Positions 18,766 through 29,150 are shown, counted from the stretch's first letter. The stretch: DNA of 64,000 bases from Planktothricoides raciborskii GIHE-MW2 (GCF_040564635.1 NZ_CP159837.1:3273001-3337000); one strand, 5' to 3'. Program-made: numbers and translations. Notes: generated from the letters alone by a model not told the origin.

Positions 18766-18893
18766 TAAGTAGGTGAACATAATTAATTGCACTTTTCGTT
18801 CCCCGCCGATAGGCTGTGGATTCCCGCCTTCGCGGGAATGACAGTTTTTTTCTCATTGGGTCTGTGGTGCATTTATTTCTGCCCACCTACTTA
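18766..18893 (+). mobile_element. 128-bp TIR element (MITE-like), copy 1
   Basis: Ends TAAGTAGGTG ... CACCTACTTA, with the inner terminal 25 bases also largely complementary (AATTAATTGCAC against GTGCATTTATTT). It contains an ATTCCCGC...GCGGGAAT hairpin. No coding capacity. The final TTA supplies the stop codon of the minus-strand alpha-2-macroglobulin gene. Confidence 0.75.
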
Positions 18894-21800
18894 TTTGACT
18901 TCTAAGGTGGTAGAAGCCGATCGCCCAAATTCTTCTGGGGCATATTGTAACTTCACTTCTGCCCCAGGCCATTCAAAGGTTCCTGGTGTGACCGATCGCA
19001 CTAAATAATGGAGGCGATAGAGTCCAGGACTGAGGCGGTTGGCATAAGCCATCACCCGATCTTTGTAGATGGTTTGATAGCTAATTTCCCAGCTATCTTG
19101 TTGGGCTTGAACCGCTTTATTAGCGGTTTGGAAACTGGTATCAACCGCTTCAAAACCCGCAGGCAATGGGTCGGTAATGACTAGATGATCCACCGGGCGA
19201 TCGGTGATAATTTCTAAGCCAATATCAAACACTTGACCTGCCGGAACTTGTAAGGGTTTTTTCGGCGTAGATAAGCCAATAGTTCCGAGTATCATATCTT
19301 CACCCGCAGGGCGAATGGTGCGATCGACTCGTAGACCATTAAATCGTCCCGGTTGGTTGCCTTTTAACCGATAGTTGTATGCGACAAAATAATGCAGATT
19401 TCCCTGACCAGATTTGCTTAAAATCAGGTCAGATTTCCCTTGGGGTAATTGATCCATTGCCAGATTAATAAATTGGCTAGGATTCTGATATCCCTGAAAC
19501 TGCATTGAGTCGATATTTTGACCGGCTAATTTCACCGTGGCGGTAAAGTTTGGCGGTGTGGGTTGGGTATTGGCATATTCCACTAAAGCGGTTAAGGCTT
19601 CCGCATTACTATAAGTGGTTTGCCAAGTACCATCACGCCGCAAATTTAGCAGTCCTTGTAATAAGCGGTTGCTGATTTCTGGGCTACTATTTTGGGCAAT
19701 AGTTTGGGCAATAGCTAACCGTAAAGTTTGCGCTTGGGCAACGGTGGGCGGACTTAACCAGCCCCAATCTTCCGGTAAATTTACTGTAGCCGATCGCCCG
19801 GTTTCATAGACAGTTTCTTGCAACTCATTCCACATAGTTCGGGCTTCATTGCGCCAGCCTGGGACTTGCATTAAATAACGGGCTAATTTGGTTTGCGCCA
19901 CCCGATCTAATTCCCCGCGTTGGGCATAAATATCCGCGAGAAAATCATTGCGGCGATCGCCTAATTCCGCTAACCCAATTAATGCCCCCAGTCGCAACCG
20001 ATTTTTACAAGCTTGAGACTTGCAATAGTCATATTTTCCTGGGTCAGCGAGGGTTTGTTGCAAATAAACTCGCAGCCGAGAAATCATTGAATCATCAACA
20101 GCAAATCCCGCTGCTTTGGCTTGGGCTAAACTTTCCGCCGCATAAGGACTCATAAATGGATCGGAGTTACTGCTACCAGGCCAAAATCCAAAACCGCCGT
20201 CAGTTTGTTGCAGTTTTGCCAACTGTTCCAAGGCCAATGTTGCTTGATTTGTGGGATTAAATGCGGTAAATGTTTGGCTATATTTTTTGCCCAAAATTTG
20301 CAAATTCGCCGCGATCGCCAACTCCGAGGCAGCGGGTTCTAAAAAGGGCAACCGATCTTCGGCAAAAATTTGCCGCGCTGGGGCAGTAATTTCGGGAATC
20401 AACGTAGAGGCCAAATCAATATTTAAACCGCCTACAGTTCCCTCGACATTTTTATCCACATTTACCGGAATCGTCGCCCGATCATTTGTCACTCCAGACT
20501 CGACTACGGTTTCACTCACGGGCAATTGGCGCACGGACAACGGCACCTCAAAAGCATCACCTTGCTGCTGATTTAGCTGGGCTGTAAAGCGCACTTTTCC
20601 TTCACCCAAACTATTAGCGGTCATGGGGAAACGATAAACTTGCGTATCCCAATCCGCTTTAGTCCGCAAGGTTTCATTATTCGTGGATTTTTCCGCAAAT
20701 AATAAATTATTACTCAGAGAACCATTAACCACTAAATTACCCACTTTTTCCGTGGTATTAGTGACCGTTAAACCCCCATCAAAGCGATCGCCTAAGCGCA
20801 CAAACTGCGGCAAAACTGGGTTAGCCATCAAGGGTTTTGTGGTCATAAAAGTATTGTCCCCTTGACCAAATCGCATATCCTCAGTTGTTGCTACGGCCAT
20901 AACGCGCCAAGTGGTCAAATCATCGGGCAAAGAGAAGCTAACCGTTGCCTGTCCCCGTCGATCGGTCGTCACCGACCCGTTGTAATACGCCAGGGGCTTA
21001 AATTCTGTGCGTAACCGGGTACTATCAGCCCCTGCGGAAAAGCCACCGCCATAACCCCAACCTTTATCCAGGGGGGAACTCAGGGGCGAAATCACCACTT
21101 CAAAGCGGTTATCGCTAAATCGAGTGGCGATCGGTTGGTCTGCATACACGGTTTTCACCAAGTCTGGAGGCCGATATCCGGTGAGTTGCAAAATCGCCTC
21201 ATTCACCACCATTACCGTAAATTGCCCTTTCACCGGCTGACCGGCAGCATCTTTGACTTGCAATTTCACCGTAGTTGCAGTTCCCGGGGCAATTTTTTCC
21301 TGATTAGGAGTGACTTCAACTTGCAGATATTTTGCCGCCAAATTGATATTAAATGGGGCAAAACCAATTTTCACTAAGTCTTCTACGCTGCCCGGTTCTA
21401 ACTGTTCCAAAGGTTGCCCTTGTCGAATTAAAACTGCTTGAACTGCCGCATTGGGCAACATTTCCGGGGTGACAGTAAATTGAATTTGCGGCGCACCACC
21501 TGTCACCTTGGTTAAGGTTTGATACAAGGGGCGATCGCGCACAACGGCAAAATACAATTCTGCCTCTGGATAAGGAGATTGAATTAACGCCGTAGCGGTT
21601 TCCCCAGGCTGATAGGTTTCTTTGTCTAATTTCACTTCCAAGAAATTATCTTGGTCGCTACGGCTGGCCCAAAATACTGACCCACCACCTGTAGCCCAAA
21701 TTTGTAAATCTGTGGCAGTCATTTCATCCGTATTATTCCCCAAAAATGCCCGAATTCGATAAGAACCAGATTCTGGGGGGGTGAGGTTAACGGTTTTCGC

Positions 21801-24647
21801 TTCTGTAGCAGATTTAATGTCTTGTCGATCGACGGTTTGATATTCCACCTGATAACGACTATTTCGGCTACCGGCAACCACGCGGTTGACGCGGCTATAA
21901 GTCATTTTTTGTAATTCCAGGCGGATACTTTCTCCGGCGATCGCTTCCCCTTGAAGGTTGGTGACAATAAACTCTACAGAAAACGGTTTACCCGCATCAG
22001 CAACCCACTTACTTTTTAAGCCAATTAATTTATCACTGGGTAAGGCGGTAAAAGTCTGGCTATTGCTGACGGAAAGATTGGCTAAATCCGTCACTTCTGC
22101 ATCTACCCGATAGGTCATGGGATAGGGTAAATCCCGGTCTACTTGTACCTGGAAACTACCGGAACCGCCCCGATCTAAAACGGCATTTTGTTCCAGCACA
22201 TCACTACTAATAGAAGGCTGTTCTTCCGGCCAAAACCATTGGCGACCAAAAGAGTATTTTTCCCAGCCTTTGGGGGTAAAGTCCTGGGCAGGCGACCGCG
22301 TGACATAATATTGCACTTGTGCCGTTGATACGGGAGCCCCAAACAGATAATCACTTTGGATATTAGCGGTAACTGTTTCGTCAGGTTTGGCAATTGCTTG
22401 ATTCAGGTTTAAGTCTACCTTAAAATTCGGCGGCTTAAACTCTGCTACCCGAAATTCCCCATAAATTTCTCCCTGATTTTTCCCTTTACCCTGGAGGGAA
22501 TAATAACCAAGGGGCTGATTTTCATCTAGGGTAAATTCCCAGGAAAACGTGCCAAATTCATTGGTGCTTGGGGTTCCCAGTTCTTTTTCCTTGCCGTCTG
22601 GGTCGCGCAAAACCAAGGAATAAACATCATTTTGATCTGATGTTAATTGGCCATTTTCCAAATAATAGGCAACTCCAGTTAAGGCTACTTTTTCGCCCGG
22701 TTGATAAAGTTGGCGATCGGAGAAAATCGTACCCCGTGATACAGGTTTTTCGCTATTCCAATCCCCATAAATTCCATAGCCATAAGCCCCACTCCAAGAC
22801 CAGGTGCGATCGAAAGCCCAATCATCACCTTCTCGGACAATTACCAAAACTTCTGGGGCTTCATCAGCTTTTTTACTACAGCTTTTTACCTGAACTAAAG
22901 TTAACACTAACGTGCCAGAATTATCCGTAGTACCCGTAGCACAAGGAGTCGGATTACCGCGAGTTTTGCTATCGGTTTGAGACTGATAAACTTGCACATT
23001 TGCCCCAGGAACTACTGCCCCATCAGACAAATGATTCACATGAATCAATCCCATCTCAGGGAACCACTGACTAAATACCCCCAAATTAGTTAATTGCACC
23101 ATGCCATAAAAGGTAGGTTCGCGCCATTCTTCCTTGCCATCCATCACATAAAGATTGGTCTTAGCGCTAACTCCATAAGCGAGTAAGCCAGTATTTTTTC
23201 CCAGCTTTTCTCGCAAAGGAACTGTAATGGTTTCTGTCTGATTTTGGTTGCCAGAAACAGGGAATGTTTGCCAAGTATTTGGGCTGGACAATAAATCAGT
23301 CGATTCACCTCTGGGATGTGCGTTATCCGCATAAACCAAGTCCGTGGGTTGTACCACCTTGTAAGTGGCTTTATACTGGGATTCCGGTAAATTAACCGTA
23401 GAAATATTTAGCTCTAAATTTTGCTGGGCTGGGAAAATATTTAACCCATCCGGCGCCCAAATATTTCCGGCAATATCCCCGGTCTTATATTCTTGAGTCA
23501 GAGTTTCACCGAAAGTTTGACCAAAAGTATCTTTTAAACCATTACCAATGGTAATGGTGTAATTCGTATTCGGTTCTAATCCCCAAGGGTTAATGCTAAC
23601 CGTGGATTCTTCATCATAGGCTTGAATGGCGTTAACTCCCTCTTTAGGGGCCGGGTTAATCGTAATATTTTCTAATACCGAATCAAGCTCCAGTTTGTTA
23701 TTAAACTTTAACTCTGGAGTGCCATTAACAAATCGGCCATAAGCCCCGCCCATATCCGGTTGCCCAATAAACTCCATCCGTTCTAATTTTAACGGGGAAT
23801 AAGTCTCAACTTCAGAAATAAATTGAGTTTCACTAGATAAATTGCCGGGAAATGGACGAATTCCGGGAGCAAATTCTAAGCGATATCGAGTGCCTTTTTC
23901 TAATGGACGTTTCGGGGTTAACGTATAACTCCAATTTCTTAAAGCGGGGTCAAAGGTTTCCCCCGGAGTGAGTGAGGCTACATCATCGTTTTCTTCCACG
24001 GTGACGGGGATTCCGGTTTGACTGCCTCTGGGAATAAGCTGCACTTTTTCCTCTAATGACTTAACATCTAATTGCACATTAGAGGTAAAGGTTAATTGGG
24101 TTTTGACATCAATATATTCAGGAGCGACATATTCGTTTTCCTGAATTTGCGGTAAATCGGTCAGCTTAATGGGTTCGGTGTTAAATGTCCAAGCCAAATC
24201 TTGATTAAGCTGATGATCTTTTAAGTCTTTTAACCCTGATTTTAAGGTGACTTTAATCCGGGTAGCTTTGGGGAAAGCTACGTCAGATTGAAATCCCACC
24301 ATGCGCGGGGTGAGAAATCGAAATCTCCCCGGTATGTTTGGTTCAATTTCAAATAGTTTGAGTTTTCCTTCTTCTGCCGTAGACTCCAGACTTTCTAAAG
24401 GAATTAACGGTTCTTTAAACCGAATTTTAATCTGGGCTAGAGTTTCTGCGGTTTCTGTCGGACTAATTTGTTCGATCCAGTCCGGCAGTTGTGGGGTGAC
24501 GAGAGGCGCCACCTCTGGTAAGGGTTGGTTGAATTGTGAGAAATTGGCGGATTTCTGTTTCTGGATGTTTCCACAGGCTGATATGCCCCAAAATAGAAAT
24601 ATACCTACCAGAAACCACGACCAAAATCTCTTGAAGATTCTCGACAT
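18891..24647 (-). CDS. Bacterial alpha-2-macroglobulin family lipoprotein
   Basis: A 1918-residue envelope protein starting with a lipoprotein signal (FLVGIFLFWGISAC, lipobox Cys26). Successive macroglobulin-like beta domains follow, with the A2M domain near residues 1190-1290 (LPDDLTTWRVMAVATTEDMR), then a helical terpenoid-cyclase-like domain (about 1430-1680) and a C-terminal receptor-like beta domain. Bacterial A2Ms are thought to trap proteases that breach the envelope. The thioester motif CxEQ is absent: the equivalent place reads LPFLEPAASELAIA, so covalent trapping is not expected, as in YfaS-type proteins. No penicillin-binding protein gene (pbpC), a common partner, is adjacent. The stop codon lies in the end of a TIR element. 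Confidence 0.9.
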   Translation of the reverse strand: MSRIFKRFWSWFLVGIFLFWGISACGNIQKQKSANFSQFNQPLPEVAPLVTPQLPDWIEQISPTETAETLAQIKIRFKEPLIPLESLESTAEEGKLKLFEIEPNIPGRFRFLTPRMVGFQSDVAFPKATRIKVTLKSGLKDLKDHQLNQDLAWTFNTEPIKLTDLPQIQENEYVAPEYIDVKTQLTFTSNVQLDVKSLEEKVQLIPRGSQTGIPVTVEENDDVASLTPGETFDPALRNWSYTLTPKRPLEKGTRYRLEFAPGIRPFPGNLSSETQFISEVETYSPLKLERMEFIGQPDMGGAYGRFVNGTPELKFNNKLELDSVLENITINPAPKEGVNAIQAYDEESTVSINPWGLEPNTNYTITIGNGLKDTFGQTFGETLTQEYKTGDIAGNIWAPDGLNIFPAQQNLELNISTVNLPESQYKATYKVVQPTDLVYADNAHPRGESTDLLSSPNTWQTFPVSGNQNQTETITVPLREKLGKNTGLLAYGVSAKTNLYVMDGKEEWREPTFYGMVQLTNLGVFSQWFPEMGLIHVNHLSDGAVVPGANVQVYQSQTDSKTRGNPTPCATGTTDNSGTLVLTLVQVKSCSKKADEAPEVLVIVREGDDWAFDRTWSWSGAYGYGIYGDWNSEKPVSRGTIFSDRQLYQPGEKVALTGVAYYLENGQLTSDQNDVYSLVLRDPDGKEKELGTPSTNEFGTFSWEFTLDENQPLGYYSLQGKGKNQGEIYGEFRVAEFKPPNFKVDLNLNQAIAKPDETVTANIQSDYLFGAPVSTAQVQYYVTRSPAQDFTPKGWEKYSFGRQWFWPEEQPSISSDVLEQNAVLDRGGSGSFQVQVDRDLPYPMTYRVDAEVTDLANLSVSNSQTFTALPSDKLIGLKSKWVADAGKPFSVEFIVTNLQGEAIAGESIRLELQKMTYSRVNRVVAGSRNSRYQVEYQTVDRQDIKSATEAKTVNLTPPESGSYRIRAFLGNNTDEMTATDLQIWATGGGSVFWASRSDQDNFLEVKLDKETYQPGETATALIQSPYPEAELYFAVVRDRPLYQTLTKVTGGAPQIQFTVTPEMLPNAAVQAVLIRQGQPLEQLEPGSVEDLVKIGFAPFNINLAAKYLQVEVTPNQEKIAPGTATTVKLQVKDAAGQPVKGQFTVMVVNEAILQLTGYRPPDLVKTVYADQPIATRFSDNRFEVVISPLSSPLDKGWGYGGGFSAGADSTRLRTEFKPLAYYNGSVTTDRRGQATVSFSLPDDLTTWRVMAVATTEDMRFGQGDNTFMTTKPLMANPVLPQFVRLGDRFDGGLTVTNTTEKVGNLVVNGSLSNNLLFAEKSTNNETLRTKADWDTQVYRFPMTANSLGEGKVRFTAQLNQQQGDAFEVPLSVRQLPVSETVVESGVTNDRATIPVNVDKNVEGTVGGLNIDLASTLIPEITAPARQIFAEDRLPFLEPAASELAIAANLQILGKKYSQTFTAFNPTNQATLALEQLAKLQQTDGGFGFWPGSSNSDPFMSPYAAESLAQAKAAGFAVDDSMISRLRVYLQQTLADPGKYDYCKSQACKNRLRLGALIGLAELGDRRNDFLADIYAQRGELDRVAQTKLARYLMQVPGWRNEARTMWNELQETVYETGRSATVNLPEDWGWLSPPTVAQAQTLRLAIAQTIAQNSSPEISNRLLQGLLNLRRDGTWQTTYSNAEALTALVEYANTQPTPPNFTATVKLAGQNIDSMQFQGYQNPSQFINLAMDQLPQGKSDLILSKSGQGNLHYFVAYNYRLKGNQPGRFNGLRVDRTIRPAGEDMILGTIGLSTPKKPLQVPAGQVFDIGLEIITDRPVDHLVITDPLPAGFEAVDTSFQTANKAVQAQQDSWEISYQTIYKDRVMAYANRLSPGLYRLHYLVRSVTPGTFEWPGAEVKLQYAPEEFGRSASTTLEVK

Positions 24648-25051
24648 AGGTTTGTCTCAATCAAAAATCTGTGAGTGAAAAATGCGATCGCACTTGGGAT
24701 AAGAAAGCTGGGGGCAAGAAACCGGGTTTCCAGAGCAATTTTGCATCGCAACCAAGATTTATTAAAGAAACCCGGTTTCTTCGGCCCTGGTTTCTCACCC
24801 CCGGCGATCGCGCATACAATCCCTATTTAATCTCAGAATTTTGGTTTTGTGGGGATTTTGCAGATTTTCTTAATTCAGATAAAATTCGGTAAGGTGTGTT
24901 ACGGTGGCCAAAGGATTAAATCTATGGAAAAAATTTACCAGCGATCGCCACCTAACCCACCCTACCGCATATTATTGCAAATCATTGCAAATTGTTGCAA
25001 ATTATTGCTTATTAGAATAACTTTAATTTAAGTGAATCAAAGGCATCAACA
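24648..25051. other. Intergenic region between divergent genes
   Basis: No gene seen. It holds the AGAAACCGGGTTTC...AGAAACCCGGTTTCT repeat (24717-24780), HIP1 sites, and a short run of CAAATCATTGCAAATTGTTG-like near-repeats at 24977-25008. Promoters for both the macroglobulin and hydrolase genes should lie here. Confidence 0.45.
24717..24780. repeat. Dispersed AGAAACCGGGTTTC palindromic pair
   Basis: Both ends are intact, about 36 bases apart, with the middle reading ACCAAGATTTATTAA as in the copy at 28790-28854. Confidence 0.7.
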
Positions 25052-25912
25052 ATGCAAGCAAAAATTAGAGACACAGAAATTTATTTTGATATTGAAGGGG
25101 CAGGGTTAGTCATTGACGGCGATCGCATGAAAGAAAGACCCACGGCGTTTCTGGTTCATGGGGGGCCGGGAGGCGATCATACTTCCTACAAAGCGGGACT
25201 TTCTGACCTAAGTCAAAAAATGCAATTAGTCTATTTTGACCATCGCGGTCAGGGACGGTCTGCCCGTGGCCCAAAAGAAACTTATACCTTAGAAAATAAT
25301 GTCGAAGATATGGAAGCATTGCGCCAATATCTCGGCTTAGATAAAATTATCGTCATCGGCGGTTCTTATGGGGGCATGGTGGCCTTATCTTATGCCATCA
25401 AATATCCGCAAAATATCTCCCATTTAATTGTCATTGCCACCGTACCCGACTATCGTTTTTTAGAGAAAGCCAAACAGTTTATCGCCGAAAAAGGCACACC
25501 GGAACAAAAGAAATATGCGGAACTTCTCTGGGCTGGCAACTTTAAAGATGAAGCGGAATTAAAAGCCTATTTTCAAGTCATGGCGCCCTTATACTCTGTC
25601 ACCTATAACCCAGAAGCGAAAAACCAATCTGACAACCGAACCATTTACTCAGTGGATGCAATTAATCAGGCATTTGGCGGATTTTTGCGGACTTATAATA
25701 TCTTAGATCAACTACATAAAATTACTGCCCCCACATTAGTTATTGGTGGTCGCCATGATTGGATTTGTCCCCCGGAATTTTCCGAAGAAATTGCCGCCGC
25801 TATCCCCAATTCAGATTTAAGAATATTTGAAAATAGCGGTCACTTAATCCGCGTAGACGAACCCCAAGCCCTCAAAGATGCGATCGCGGGTTTTATTGTC
25901 TATAAAAAATGA
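25052..25912 (+). CDS. Alpha/beta-fold hydrolase, proline iminopeptidase-like
   Basis: A 286-residue cytoplasmic hydrolase. It shows the oxyanion-hole motif HGGPGG, the DHRGQGRS strand, nucleophile elbow GGSYGG (Ser near residue 105), acid GGRHDW and catalytic His in NSGHLIRVDEP. The HGGPGG/GGSYGG combination is typical of the prolyl aminopeptidase (S33) group, but many relatives have other substrates, so the activity is not certain. It is transcribed alone. Confidence 0.88.
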   Translation: MQAKIRDTEIYFDIEGAGLVIDGDRMKERPTAFLVHGGPGGDHTSYKAGLSDLSQKMQLVYFDHRGQGRSARGPKETYTLENNVEDMEALRQYLGLDKIIVIGGSYGGMVALSYAIKYPQNISHLIVIATVPDYRFLEKAKQFIAEKGTPEQKKYAELLWAGNFKDEAELKAYFQVMAPLYSVTYNPEAKNQSDNRTIYSVDAINQAFGGFLRTYNILDQLHKITAPTLVIGGRHDWICPPEFSEEIAAAIPNSDLRIFENSGHLIRVDEPQALKDAIAGFIVYKK

Positions 25913-25914
25913 TC

Positions 25915-25987
25915 TAGGGTGTGTTAGGGGCGGCGATAATTTAATTAACTAACAATTATCTCAAAAATTCGCCCCGTAACGCACCAT
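25915..25987. repeat. GGGGCGG...CGCCCCGTAACGCACC repeat, copy 1
   Basis: Starts TAGGGTGTGTTAGGGGCGGC and ends CGCCCCGTAACGCACCAT. The ends are partly complementary (GTGTTAGGGGCGG against CCGCCCCGTAACGCAC), so the unit folds as a hairpin. Confidence 0.75.
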
Positions 25988-26017
25988 CATCAACCAGAAA
26001 AAAATTATAATCAATCG

Positions 26018-26090
26018 TAGGGTGTGTTAGGGGCGGCGCTAATTTAATTACCTAATAACTATCTGAAAAATCCGCCCCGTAACGCACCAT
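26018..26090. repeat. GGGGCGG...CGCCCCGTAACGCACC repeat, copy 2
   Basis: Near-identical to the copy about 30 bases upstream; together they fill most of the gap before the restriction-modification gene. Confidence 0.75.
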
Positions 26091-26256
26091 AAAGCACCGT
26101 AAAAATAGTTAACCCACAGGAAAATAAACCTGTTTTTTGCGATAATTTTGCTTTTATGCTAATATTTATTAAAAAAACACGGTTTCTCCGTCCGGGCGAT
26201 CGCGCATTTTTTTCCCCAGTATCACCAGAAAAAAATACTGCTACTAAACTAATCCT

Positions 26257-28740
26257 ATGACCACATTACTGACCGATTATGCTGATATTACCAGACTTCA
26301 TTGCTCTGCCAAATTGAATCAGAAGCAGCGGAGTGAATTGGGGCAATTTTTGACTCCTGCTAACATTGCCCGGTTCATGGCAAGACAGTTTAATAGTCTA
26401 TCTGGTCATATTAAAATTCTCGATCCAGGAGCCGGAGTAGGCACATTAACTGCGGCAGTGGTAGAGCGGTTATTAGCTAATCCTAATCAAGTCAAAAGTT
26501 GCTACATCACCGTCTATGAAATTGAGCCAATTTTTATCGCATCATTAAATCAGTGTCTTAGGGATTGTTGTAGGGCATTAAAAAATCAAGGAATAGAGGC
26601 AGATTATTCATTGCGCCAGGATAATTTTATCAAAGCTGGGAATCAAATAACTTTACCACTTTTTTCTAGTTTATCCCCAGAATTCACTCACATTATTCTC
26701 AATCCGCCCTATAAAAAAATTCACAGCCAATCAATCGAAAAAAAGATTATAACCAGCTTGGGAATTGATACAGTAAATCTCTATAGTGCATTTGTTTGGC
26801 TTTCTATGTTACAGCTTGCTCAAGGCGGTGAGATGGTCGCCATTACACCGAGAAGTTTCTGTAATGGGGTTTATTTTCGTCCTTTTCGTCAAGCTTTTCT
26901 AGAAAATATGGCTTGGCAAAAAATCCATATTTTTGAAAGCCGGTCAGCAGTATTTTCAGCGGATAACGTTTTGCAAGAAAATATTATATTTCATGCGATT
27001 AAAACCAAAAATCAGCCGGATTATGTAGAAATTACTAGCAATGCTCAAGGCAATATAAATGAAGCTACAGAATTAAGGTATGCTCCTTATGAGCAAGTGG
27101 TAGAAACCAATGATTGTGAGAGAGTTATTCATATTGTAGCCAACCCGATCGCCGATTTTATCCGGGTGCAAATGAATCAATTTTCATCGACTTTGGATGA
27201 AATGGGCTTAGAAGTTTCAACGGGGTCAGTTGTCGATTTTCGTCTTAAATCATCTTTGAGAACTTGCTTAGAGAAGCAGACGGTTCCGTTGCTTTACCCA
27301 GAGTCGATTAAATTCGGGAAAGTTGTGTTCCCACCGAGGAATCCTCGCAAGGCGATCGCCATTGCAGAAAACCAAGAAACAGCAAAATGGTTAGTAAAAT
27401 CTGGCTGGTACGTTTTGACCAAGCGTTTCTCTGCGAAAGAGGAAAAACGGCGGATTATTGCTGCTGTTTGTCATCCCGTTGATACCGCCGTACTAGGCAT
27501 AGAAAATCATTTAAATTACTACCATGCTAAAGGTAAGGGAATAAATCCCGACCTAGCCAGAGGTTTAGCAGCATTTCTGAATTCAACTTTATTTGATAGT
27601 TACTTCCGGCAGTTTAGTGGACATACACAAGTTAATGCCACAGACTTGCGGCGGATTAAATACCCTAGTAAAGATGATCTGATCCGACTGGGGCAGCAAA
27701 TTGGTGATTCTGACTTAAATCAGGAGCAAATTGATCGGATTGTCCATAGAGTTTTATCAATTATGAAAGAAGCAACAAATGCGATTCAGGCTAGTAAACG
27801 AGTTGAGGAAGCATTGGCAATTCTCAAAGATATTTCTACGCCAAAAGAACAACAAAATGAAAGGTCTGCCCTTTGCTTACTGGCATTAGCAGATATTCGC
27901 CCAGAGACACTTTGGAGTGAAGCCACCGCCCCCAGACGGGGAATTACAGAAATGATGAATTGGTTTCGGGATTACTATGGTAAACAATATGCACCAAATA
28001 CGAGAGAAACCGTGCGACGACAAACGATGCATCAGTTTGTCCAAATGGGAATGGTTGTGGAAAATCCAGATCAACCAAGTCGCCCCATTAACAGCCCTAA
28101 ATGGTGTTATCAACTCGCTCCACAAGCATTATCACTACTGAAATTATATAATTCTAAAAAATGGCCAGAGGCTTGCGGAAATTATGCCAATTCAGTGACT
28201 AATTTATTACAGGATAAAAATCGAAATATCCCCATGATTCCTGTATGTTTGCCCGATGGTCAGGAGATTGAACTATCATCCGGTGGGCAAAATATTTTAA
28301 TCAAAGATATTTTGGAAAGTTTTTGTCCTAGATTTACTCCCGGAGGTTTAGTTCTCTATATCGGTGATGCAGGGGATAAGTTTCTGATTAATGAAACTGA
28401 AAAATTCCGAGAAATAGGCATTGAGTTAGATCCTCACGGTAAAATGCCCGATATTGTGATTTATTATCAACAGAAAGATTGGCTTGTACTCATAGAAGCG
28501 GTGACAAGTCATGGCCCAGTTAATTTGAAACGTCACAATGAATTAAAGCAACTTTTTCGATCGAGTCAAAAAGGCTTGGTTTTTGTGACAGCTTTCCCAA
28601 GTCGCAAAGAAATGACCCGATATCTGGCGGAAATTTCCTGGGAAACCGAAGTATGGGTGGCAGAGCAACCGGAGCACATGATTCATTTTAATGGCGAAAG
28701 ATTTTTAGGTTCATACGAAGATAGAAAAAATCTGTCTTGA
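26257..28740 (+). CDS. Fused Eco57I-type DNA methyltransferase / BsuBI-PstI restriction endonuclease
   Basis: An 827-residue single-chain restriction-modification protein. The N-terminal 500 residues are an N6-adenine methyltransferase: SAM motif ILDPGAGVGTL near 55-65 and catalytic NPPY at 149-152, with a target-recognition region after it. From about residue 540 it matches the BsuBI/PstI endonuclease: a helical N-terminal domain (RGITEMMNWFRDYYGKQYAP) then the nuclease domain with GDAGDKFL, Pro-Asp at 731-732 and Glu747 (LIEAVTSHGP) as the PD-ExV active site. PstI-like systems usually encode the two proteins separately, with combined length close to this fusion. Specificity is likely CTGCAG or a relative, by inference only. 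Confidence 0.88.
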   Translation: MTTLLTDYADITRLHCSAKLNQKQRSELGQFLTPANIARFMARQFNSLSGHIKILDPGAGVGTLTAAVVERLLANPNQVKSCYITVYEIEPIFIASLNQCLRDCCRALKNQGIEADYSLRQDNFIKAGNQITLPLFSSLSPEFTHIILNPPYKKIHSQSIEKKIITSLGIDTVNLYSAFVWLSMLQLAQGGEMVAITPRSFCNGVYFRPFRQAFLENMAWQKIHIFESRSAVFSADNVLQENIIFHAIKTKNQPDYVEITSNAQGNINEATELRYAPYEQVVETNDCERVIHIVANPIADFIRVQMNQFSSTLDEMGLEVSTGSVVDFRLKSSLRTCLEKQTVPLLYPESIKFGKVVFPPRNPRKAIAIAENQETAKWLVKSGWYVLTKRFSAKEEKRRIIAAVCHPVDTAVLGIENHLNYYHAKGKGINPDLARGLAAFLNSTLFDSYFRQFSGHTQVNATDLRRIKYPSKDDLIRLGQQIGDSDLNQEQIDRIVHRVLSIMKEATNAIQASKRVEEALAILKDISTPKEQQNERSALCLLALADIRPETLWSEATAPRRGITEMMNWFRDYYGKQYAPNTRETVRRQTMHQFVQMGMVVENPDQPSRPINSPKWCYQLAPQALSLLKLYNSKKWPEACGNYANSVTNLLQDKNRNIPMIPVCLPDGQEIELSSGGQNILIKDILESFCPRFTPGGLVLYIGDAGDKFLINETEKFREIGIELDPHGKMPDIVIYYQQKDWLVLIEAVTSHGPVNLKRHNELKQLFRSSQKGLVFVTAFPSRKEMTRYLAEISWETEVWVAEQPEHMIHFNGERFLGSYEDRKNLS

Positions 28741-28789
28741 CTATTTCGGTGTTTGACGCTTAACACTATGGATTCAACACCTCCCGAAA

Positions 28790-28854
28790 AGAAACCGGGT
28801 TTCTACAACAATGAGCGCATTTTAGCCAAGATTTATTAAAGAAACCCTGTTTCT
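28790..28854. repeat. Dispersed GAAACCGGGTTTCT palindromic pair
   Basis: Left end GAAACCGGGTTTCT, right end GAAACCCTGTTTCT, same middle type as 24717-24780. It lies just after the restriction-modification gene. Confidence 0.7.
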
Positions 28855-28872
28855 CCATAAGTAGCTTTGGGG

Positions 28873-28945
28873 TAGGGTGTGTTAGGGGCGGCGCTAATTT
28901 AATTAACTAATAATTATCTCAAAAATCCGCCCCGTAACGCACCAT
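28873..28945. repeat. GGGGCGG...CGCCCCGTAACGCACC repeat, copy 3
   Basis: A full unit. It also marks the left end of a segment (to about 29370) that is duplicated at 30346-30880. Confidence 0.75.
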
Positions 28946-29144
28946 CATCAACCAGACAAAAATCGTATAATTGTATAGATACAAATATCCGTATCAAGCA
29001 AAATTTTCATACAATTTGCTCTCGTTCCATCGGTAGGGAGCGATCGCGCTCAATTTGTAAATCCTCTGGGAACTCTTCCAGGGCATCAAACATCTATTTA
29101 TAGCAAATATTCTGCTACTCAAGCAATGCCGAAATGAATTATGT

Positions 29145-29150
29145 TATAAT
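29145..29150 (+). promoter_or_regulatory. Possible -10 box TATAAT of the decayed antitoxin copy
   Basis: TATAAT 33 bases before the ATG; the same box in the same place is conserved in the duplicate at 30659-30664. Confidence 0.35.

Noticed and set aside
18787-19008. Plus-strand frame starting in the TIR element
   Set aside because: It lies over the element and antisense to the A2M gene end; no coding features.
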